Below the pieces are notes generated by a model. It ran no database searches and was not told where the DNA came from. It was given only the letters and a program-made list of their open reading frames with translations. Positions 1-5,429 of a stretch of DNA of 6,495 nucleotides are shown here, piece by piece. The stretch covers positions 1 to 6,495 of the forward strand of contig CAMVOG010000139.1 in NCBI GenBank assembly GCA_947169005.1, given 5' to 3'. The position numbers were made by a program, and so were the translations under genes. This DNA comes from an uncultured Clostridia bacterium (GTDB taxonomy: Bacteria; Bacillota; Clostridia; Oscillospirales; Oscillospiraceae). The first letter of the stretch is position 1, and each line of letters begins with the position of its first letter.

Positions 1-249
1 GAGCTCCTCATTCACGGCCACGACCTCCCCCGTGACGGGTGAGGCCAGCTCCATGACCCGGTCCGCGGACTCCAGCTCCGTGAAGGAATAGCCGCAGGTG
101 ACGGAGCTGCCCACGGCGGGCAGGTCCACGAAGGTCAGGGTGCCCAGCAGGGCCTGGGCGTAATCCGTCGCGCCCAGGCGGGCCACGTCGCCATCCAGGC
201 TGAGCCACACGTGCTCCTCCGTATAATGCAGTCCCCTCGGGATCAACAT
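1..249 (-). CDS. gcvH: Glycine cleavage system H-like protein lacking the lipoyl lysine (3' end outside window)
   Basis: This gene reads leftward and its C-terminal part lies beyond base 1, leaving 83 N-terminal residues. They follow the GcvH/lipoyl-domain pattern: HYTEEHVWL near residues 8-16, GATDYAQALLG at 26-36, TFVDLPAVG at 39-47, then ELESADRVMELASPVTGEVV at 58-77 and AVNEEL. In GcvH of the glycine cleavage complex the segment ESVKA carries the lysine that receives lipoate and shuttles aminomethyl between the P and T proteins. Here the ungapped equivalent is ESADR, with Asp63 (codon at 61-63) in the lysine position. No lysine occurs anywhere in the visible part, so classical lipoylation looks impossible. 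The ATG at 247-249 is chosen because GGAGGAGG lies 6 nt upstream; the in-frame ATG at 253-255 abuts that site and is less likely. The family assignment is firm. The function is unclear: it could be a degenerate or repurposed H protein. The symbol reflects family only. Confidence 0.85.
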   Translation of the reverse strand, partial: MLIPRGLHYTEEHVWLSLDGDVARLGATDYAQALLGTLTFVDLPAVGSSVTCGYSFTELESADRVMELASPVTGEVVAVNEEL

Positions 250-255
250 AAACAT

Positions 256-263
256 CCTCCTCC
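256..263 (-). promoter_or_regulatory. Ribosome binding site of the gcvH-like gene
   Basis: Read on the minus strand this is GGAGGAGG. It sits 6 nt before the ATG at 247-249 and directly against the in-frame ATG at 253-255, so it favours the downstream start. Confidence 0.75.
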
Positions 264-264
264 C

Positions 265-289
265 GACGCGGCGGCCTTGTCCCCGCGTC
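265..289 (-). other. Leader hairpin at the 5' end of the gcvH-like mRNA
   Basis: A perfect 7-bp inverted repeat (GACGCGG / CCGCGTC, bases 265-271 and 283-289) encloses an 11-nt loop. It begins about where the transcript from the promoter at 297-325 should start and ends just before the ribosome binding site. There is no U tract, so it is not a terminator. A 5'-terminal stem of this kind often protects mRNA from decay, but that role is inferred here. Confidence 0.45.
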
Positions 290-296
290 CGCCTAT

Positions 297-325
297 ACTA
301 TGGACTATCCGGGACTGTTTGTCAA
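297..325 (-). promoter_or_regulatory. Sigma-70 type promoter for the gcvH-like gene
   Basis: On the minus strand a perfect TTGACA (-35, bases 320-325) is followed after 17 nt by CATAGT (-10, bases 297-302, 4 of 6 matches to TATAAT). Transcription would start near base 290, giving a leader of about 40 nt that holds only a hairpin (265-289) and the ribosome binding site. The gene is therefore the first of its transcription unit. Confidence 0.65.
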
Positions 326-433
326 CAGCCAATCACGGAGCCCTGCCGCTTCTGTTCCCCCGCCTTCGTCAGCTTTCCCACATTACGGGGCGTAAGAGGC
401 GGAAAATTAGTCGTTTCGCCCCCAAATTCGCTC

Positions 434-462
434 TTAAAAAAACCGTCTTCATCGGTTATAAT
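434..462 (+). promoter_or_regulatory. Promoter of the 5-formyl-THF cyclo-ligase gene
   Basis: A perfect TATAAT (-10, bases 457-462) is preceded after 17 nt by TTAAAA (-35, bases 434-439, 4 of 6 matches to TTGACA). It lies in an AT-rich patch that stands out from the GC-rich surroundings. Transcription would start near base 469, about 35 nt before the ATG at 504. Bases 326-433, between this and the divergent promoter, show no gene or clear motif. Confidence 0.7.
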
Positions 463-503
463 AGGAGCATACAAAGGCAAAAATCAAAAACGGACGTGAT
501 AAA

Positions 504-1082
504 ATGACGAAAAAAGAGATCCGCGCCATGATCCGCGAAAAGAAGCAGGCCCTTACCCAGGAGGAGATCCGGGACACGAGCCTGAAGCTCTGCGAAATCT
601 TCACCCAGCAGCCCTTTTACCGGGAGGCTAAGGTGATCTACCCTTACCTGGCCTATAACCAGGAGATCGTGACCACGCCGCTGATCGTCCGCGCCTGGAT
701 GGACGGCAAGGAAATCGCCGTGCCCAAGTGCTATGAGGACAACCGCATGGAGTTCCACCGCATTACGAGCTTTGAGGAGGTGGCCCTGGGCTTCAAGGAC
801 ATCCCCGAGCCCAAGGGCGGCGAGATTGTGGAGGACAAGGAGGTGCTGATCCTCATGCCCGGCATCGCCTTTGACCGGGACTTCGGGCGCATCGGCTACG
901 GCGGCGGCTACTATGACCGTTACCTGGACCGGAAGCAGGACTGCCGCTTCACCAAGGTGGCCTTCGCCTACGATTTTCAGATGCTGGACCACATCGACAT
1001 GGAGCCCCACGATTACCGGGTGGACGCCATCATTACCAAAGAGGGCTGCCTGTATTCCCCCGCGCTGGAAAAAACACGATAA
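504..1082 (+). CDS. 5-formyltetrahydrofolate cyclo-ligase (methenyl-THF synthetase)
   Basis: This 192-residue cytoplasmic enzyme has the normal length of the family. It converts 5-formyl-THF plus ATP to 5,10-methenyl-THF, returning the storage or inhibitory folate made by serine hydroxymethyltransferase to the active one-carbon pool. The N-terminus (KKEIRAMIREKKQAL, residues 3-17) is the usual family opening, and VIYPYLAYNQEIVTTPLI (44-61) covers the early substrate region. The hallmark glycine-rich nucleotide-binding loop and tail, RIGYGGGYYDRYL, lies at 129-141. The ATG follows the promoter at 434-462 but has only a weak ribosome binding site (a GGA about 11 nt upstream), unlike the strong sites of folC and folT. 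No terminator is seen between its stop and the folC promoter, so read-through into the THF riboswitch is possible. It is one of three folate genes in a row, which supports the assignment. The product is commonly called FAU1, YgfA or MTHFS. Confidence 0.95.
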   Translation: MTKKEIRAMIREKKQALTQEEIRDTSLKLCEIFTQQPFYREAKVIYPYLAYNQEIVTTPLIVRAWMDGKEIAVPKCYEDNRMEFHRITSFEEVALGFKDIPEPKGGEIVEDKEVLILMPGIAFDRDFGRIGYGGGYYDRYLDRKQDCRFTKVAFAYDFQMLDHIDMEPHDYRVDAIITKEGCLYSPALEKTR

Positions 1083-1098
1083 ATCTTTTCATTGCCTA

Positions 1099-1126
1099 TT
1101 GACTTTATCTGCAATTATGATATGAT
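1099..1126 (+). promoter_or_regulatory. Promoter of the riboswitch-folC-folT unit
   Basis: TTGACT (-35, bases 1099-1104, 5 of 6 matches) is followed after 16 nt by TATGAT (-10, bases 1121-1126, 5 of 6 matches). It begins only 17 nt after the cyclo-ligase stop. Transcription would start near 1133, about 10 nt before the first paired base of the riboswitch, so the aptamer is made at the very 5' end of the transcript. Confidence 0.75.
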
Positions 1127-1142
1127 GACCTTGCAACAAACA

Positions 1143-1242
1143 GTCAGAGTAGAGGCTGAGCGTTAAGTGCCGGCGGGATGGGAAGTCGCCCCCCGGACGA
1201 AAACTCCACAGGGGGTTATGATTCAGTCTCGCGTCCGCTGGC
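1143..1242 (+). promoter_or_regulatory. Tetrahydrofolate (THF) riboswitch aptamer
   Basis: The sequence keeps the conserved strings of the Firmicute THF riboswitch: GAGTAGA (1147-1153), GCGTTAAGTG (1160-1169), ATGGGA.GTCG (1178-1188) and CCGCT (1235-1239). The fold can be drawn by hand. P1 pairs GUCAG (1143-1147) with CUGGC (1238-1242). P2 pairs GGCUGA (1154-1159) with UCAGUC (1223-1228). P3 pairs CCGGCGGG (1170-1177) with CCCCCCGG (1189-1196), with one C-C mismatch, around the 11-nt conserved loop. P4 pairs AACUCC (1202-1207) with GGGGUU (1212-1217). The known pseudoknot between the P3 loop and J2/1 maps to GGAAG (1181-1185) and CGUCC (1232-1236), with one A-G mismatch. Reduced folates such as THF bind this class and usually lower expression. 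The genes behind it, folC and a folate S component, are exactly the expected targets. Confidence 0.92.
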
Positions 1243-1277
1243 ACATATGACGGAACGTCTTTCATTCGGCTTTGATG

Positions 1278-1315
1278 ACGCCTTCTTTGTGTTCGGCAAA
1301 GAAGGCGTTTTTCTT
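1278..1315 (+). terminator. Intrinsic terminator of the THF riboswitch expression platform
   Basis: A perfect 12-bp stem (ACGCCTTCTTTG at 1278-1289 and its complement at 1297-1308) with a 7-nt loop runs straight into TTTTTCTT (1308-1315). It lies 35 nt after the aptamer and 52 nt before the folC start. This is the normal layout of a riboswitch that acts by premature transcription termination: THF bound would mean terminator formed and folC-folT off. It may also end read-through from the cyclo-ligase gene. Confidence 0.9.
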
Positions 1316-1367
1316 ATCCGGAGGGCGCCTCAGAAGACCCGCGGCAAAATGATCGGAGGAATGGCAA

Positions 1368-2660
1368 ATGACCTATGAAGAAGCGCTGCTCCTGTTGGAC
1401 AGAGCCTCCAAATCCGGCTCGATCCTGGAGCGGGACGTGATGGACGCCCTGCTGCAGGAGATCGGCAACCCCCACCTCGGCATGCAGTATATCCACATCG
1501 CGGGCACCAACGGCAAGGGCTCTGCCTCCGCCTATATGAGCTCGATCCTCACCAAGTCCGGCTACCGGACGGGGCTGTACACCTCCCCCTATATCCAGGA
1601 GTTCACCGAGCGCATCCAGGTGGACGGGGTGCAGATCCCCAAGGACGCCATCGCGGAGATCACCGAGGAGCTGGACCGGGCCTCGGACCGGCTGGAGGCC
1701 AAGGGCTACCGACGCCCCACGGTCTTTGAGCTCATCACCGCCCTGGGCTTCATCTGGTTCAAGCGGGAGAAGTGCGACGTGGTGGTGCTGGAGGTAGGCA
1801 TGGGCGGACGGCTCGACGCCACCAATTCCATCACCGAGGCCGCGGCCTATCTGCTGATGAACATCGGCTACGACCACATGGCCGAGCTGGGCGACACCCT
1901 GGAGCTGATCGCCGGGGAGAAGGCCGGCATCCTCAAGGAGAAGGGCGGCCCCGCCATCGTTTATGAGCAGACCCCCGAGGTCATGGAGGTCTTCCGGGCG
2001 GCCTGCCGGGAGAAGAACAAGGAAATGATCGTGGCCCAGGGCGAAAAGGCCGTGGCCAAGAGCATGACCATCGACGGCACGGTTTTCGACTACAAGCAGT
2101 ACAAGGGCCTGCGCATCCCGCTCCTGGGCGTGTATCAGCTCCGCAATGCCGCCGTGGCCGTGGAATGCGCCATGGCGCTGTCCCGGCGCGGCTGGCACAT
2201 CACGGAAAAGACCATGCGGGAGGGCCTGGCCGCCGCCTACTGGCCGGGCCGCGTGGAGGTTTTGCAGCGGGAGCCCATCGTGATCGTGGACGGGGCCCAC
2301 AACCCCCAGGGCACCACGGCCCTGGCGGAGACCCTGCGGGCCATCTTCCCCGGGCGGAAGTTCACCTTCGTCTGCGGCGTGCTGGCGGACAAGGACTATG
2401 ATTCCAGCCTGGAGGTCATCGCCCCGCTGACGGAGAAGTTCAACGCCGTGGCCCCCAACAGCTACCGCGCCCTCTCCTCCGAGGACCTGGCCCGGGAGAT
2501 GCGGGAGCGCTCCGACGCCCCCGTCCGCTCCTTTGAGACCATTCCCGAGGCGCTGAACGCCGTGCTGGCCGAGGCGAAGAAAGAGGACATCATCTGCGTC
2601 TTCGGCTCCCTCTACCAGGTGGGCGACGTAAGAAGCTATTTCGGAAGAAATACCTTTTGA
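1368..2660 (+). CDS. folC: Bifunctional folylpolyglutamate synthase / dihydrofolate synthase
   Basis: This 430-residue cytoplasmic ligase is full length for the Mur-ligase-like FolC family. It uses ATP to add glutamate to THF, which retains folate in the cell, and in many bacteria it also joins glutamate to dihydropteroate. Visible landmarks are the P-loop HIAGTNGKGS (residues 43-52), YTSPYIQEFTERI (71-83), TVFELITALGF (118-128), LEVGMGGRLDATN (141-153), IGYDH (166-170) and EKAGI (184-188), whose lysine is the one normally carbamylated. The C-terminal domain starts near residue 300 with DGAHNPQGT (308-316) and ends with CVFGSLYQVGDVR. The start is fixed by GGAGGA (1355-1360), 7 nt before the ATG; the ATG at 1361 is out of frame. 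It is the first gene behind the THF riboswitch and probably shares a transcript with the S component downstream. Whether it also has dihydrofolate synthase activity cannot be decided from sequence alone. Confidence 0.97.
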   Translation: MTYEEALLLLDRASKSGSILERDVMDALLQEIGNPHLGMQYIHIAGTNGKGSASAYMSSILTKSGYRTGLYTSPYIQEFTERIQVDGVQIPKDAIAEITEELDRASDRLEAKGYRRPTVFELITALGFIWFKREKCDVVVLEVGMGGRLDATNSITEAAAYLLMNIGYDHMAELGDTLELIAGEKAGILKEKGGPAIVYEQTPEVMEVFRAACREKNKEMIVAQGEKAVAKSMTIDGTVFDYKQYKGLRIPLLGVYQLRNAAVAVECAMALSRRGWHITEKTMREGLAAAYWPGRVEVLQREPIVIVDGAHNPQGTTALAETLRAIFPGRKFTFVCGVLADKDYDSSLEVIAPLTEKFNAVAPNSYRALSSEDLAREMRERSDAPVRSFETIPEALNAVLAEAKKEDIICVFGSLYQVGDVRSYFGRNTF

Positions 2661-2696
2661 GGACTCAGGACTCAGGACTTAGTACTCAGGACTCAG
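2661..2696. repeat. Tandem heptanucleotide repeat (GGACTCA, five copies)
   Basis: Directly after the folC stop come five head-to-tail 7-bp units: GGACTCA, GGACTCA, GGACTTA, GTACTCA, GGACTCA, plus one extra G. Two units differ from the consensus by one base each. The array does not encode anything and is far too short-spaced to be a CRISPR. A second, different heptamer, GTAAGCC, is duplicated immediately downstream (2706-2719). Slipped-strand copying is the likely origin. Confidence 0.9.
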
Positions 2697-2705
2697 TTTA
2701 ACTTT

Positions 2706-2719
2706 GTAAGCCGTAAGCC
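2706..2719. repeat. Second tandem heptamer (GTAAGCC, two copies)
   Basis: Two exact head-to-tail copies of GTAAGCC lie 9 nt after the GGACTCA array and upstream of the S-component ribosome binding site. Two unrelated repeats sharing a 7-bp unit length within 60 bp is unusual, although two copies alone could arise by chance. Confidence 0.6.
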
Positions 2720-2744
2720 CCTCCCCTTTTGAAAGGAGCATACC

Positions 2745-3428
2745 ATGGGAACTCGTGAAATCATCCTCTGCGTCGTCCTTGGCCTCGCGGTCGTCGGCAC
2801 CATCGTCTGGCTGGCCGTGACCGGCCGGAGCAAGAAGTTCAAGGCCCGGGACATTGCCATGATCGGCATTCTGACGGCCATGTCCGTGGTGCTGGCAAGG
2901 CTGCTGGGCATCAACTCCCCCATCATCAAGCTGAGCTTTGACTTTATCCCCATCGTTTTCGCCGCCCTCTATTTCGGCCCCGCCTATTCCTTCCTGGTCT
3001 CCGCCCTGGCGGACTTCGTGGGCGCGATCCTCTTCCCCTCCGGGGCCTTCAACCCCATCTTCACCATCATCGCCGGGCTCATCGGCCTCTGCTACGGCCT
3101 CTGGCTCTACCGGGGCTCCCCCCTCAACAAAGGGCTGCGGAGCTTCTTCGGCGGCCTGTTCAAAAACAGCGCCAAGAAGGAGATGCTGGTGAGCGGCGGC
3201 TGCGCCCTCGTTGCCGCGGTCTTTGATATCGCGGTCTTCACCCTCATCGTCACCCCCGTGATCCTGCACTGGTACTACGGCCTGGCCTACGCCGCCCTCT
3301 ATTCCACCCGCATCGTCAAGGCCGTGATCCTCATTCCCCTGGAAACCATCGTCGTCACCGTGCTGGACCTGCAGGTGATCCCCCGGCTGAAAAAGAGCCT
3401 GGGCCGCAGCAAAAAACGCACCGCGTAA
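2745..3428 (+). CDS. folT: Folate-family ECF transporter S component (FolT-like)
   Basis: This 227-residue membrane protein is the substrate-binding subunit of an energy-coupling factor transporter. It would bind folate and work with an EcfT/EcfA1/EcfA2 motor encoded outside the window. The region from residue 35 on has the look of folate S components: AMIGILTAMSVVLARLLGI (38-56), KLSFDFIPIVFAALYFGP (62-79), ALADFVGAILFPSGAFNPIF (87-106), then LIGLCYGLWLY and late TRIVKAVILIPLET (188-201). Hydrophobic stretches suggest about seven membrane helices. The first (about residues 5-26) precedes the usual first S-component helix and looks like an N-terminal addition. The tail is strongly basic (KKSLGRSKKR). 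AAAGGAG (2732-2738) sits 6 nt before the ATG and supports this long start; Met39 has no such site. Its place behind folC and the THF riboswitch strongly supports folate as substrate, though the S-component superfamily also covers other vitamins. Confidence 0.9.
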   Translation: MGTREIILCVVLGLAVVGTIVWLAVTGRSKKFKARDIAMIGILTAMSVVLARLLGINSPIIKLSFDFIPIVFAALYFGPAYSFLVSALADFVGAILFPSGAFNPIFTIIAGLIGLCYGLWLYRGSPLNKGLRSFFGGLFKNSAKKEMLVSGGCALVAAVFDIAVFTLIVTPVILHWYYGLAYAALYSTRIVKAVILIPLETIVVTVLDLQVIPRLKKSLGRSKKRTA

Positions 3429-3442
3429 TAAAGCTAAAATTG

Positions 3443-3478
3443 ACCGCCTGCCTCAAACCGAGGCAGGCGGTTTTCTTT
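3443..3478 (+). terminator. Intrinsic terminator between convergent folT and glmS
   Basis: A perfect 12-bp GC-rich stem (ACCGCCTGCCTC at 3443-3454, complement at 3460-3471) with a 5-nt loop is followed by TTTTCTTT. It ends the folC-folT unit 14 nt after the folT stop. On the minus strand the same stem is followed by an imperfect U-rich run (CAATTTTAGC), so it may also end the glmS transcript, whose stop codon lies only a few bases away. Confidence 0.93.
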
Positions 3479-3483
3479 ATAAC

Positions 3484-5313
<1,830 letters not shown>

Positions 5314-5320
5314 GGCGTTG

Positions 5321-5327
5321 TTCCTCC
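5321..5327 (-). promoter_or_regulatory. Ribosome binding site that fixes the glmS start
   Basis: On the minus strand GGAGGAA lies 7 nt before the ATG at 5311-5313. It confirms initiation at MCGIVGY. The 25 residues that could be read further upstream in the same frame are not family-like and cover the hairpin element. Confidence 0.85.
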
Positions 5328-5378
5328 GTATACTCTGTATTACGATCTTTGCCCGGTATGCTTCAACGCATCCGAGGC

Positions 5379-5397
5379 GGGCGGCCAAAGGCCGCCC
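5379..5397. repeat. GC-rich hairpin element between dapL and glmS
   Basis: A perfect 8-bp inverted repeat (GGGCGGCC / GGCCGCCC) with an AAA loop lies in the 116-bp dapL-glmS spacer. On the minus strand it is flanked by GTAGG before and GCCTCGG after. There is no U tract, so it is not a canonical terminator. It resembles the short GTAGGGGCGGCC-type palindromes scattered between genes in many GC-rich Clostridia, a recollection that cannot be tested within this one window. It might stabilise or trim the dapL mRNA end. Confidence 0.6.
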
Positions 5398-5429
5398 CTA
5401 CGGTCTCTGATTTCTGCTGATGCGCAAAA

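Noticed and set aside
211..507. A 98-residue plus-strand open frame in the gcvH / cyclo-ligase spacer
   Set aside because: It runs through both divergent promoters and the gcvH leader, has no ribosome site, and its sequence looks random.
1178..1378. 66-residue plus-strand open frame across the riboswitch
   Set aside because: It overlaps the conserved aptamer and terminator, which explain the sequence fully, and it has no ribosome binding site.
1314..2300. A 328-residue minus-strand open frame opposite folC
   Set aside because: It is compositionally biased and antisense to a complete folC with all its motifs. There is no ribosome site or homology-like pattern.
2661..2719. CRISPR or operator array
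   Set aside because: The units are 7 bp and directly adjacent with no spacers. They are simple tandem repeats.
2725..2736. Hairpin masking the folT ribosome binding site (CCUU / AAGG)
   Set aside because: Only four pairs around a 4-nt loop, which is too weak to claim as a regulator.
5324..5372. Possible glmS promoter (TTGAAG and TAATAC, 18 nt apart, minus strand)
   Set aside because: The -10 matches only 3 of 6 positions. The signal is much weaker than the three other promoters in the window, so it was not listed.
5314..5388. 25-residue N-terminal extension of GlmS
   Set aside because: GlmS needs Cys as residue 2 for glutamine hydrolysis, and a good ribosome site fixes the start at 5311-5313.
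5314..5429. glmS ribozyme upstream of glmS
   Set aside because: The spacer is short, contains none of the ribozyme core sequence I know, and is mostly a simple GC hairpin.
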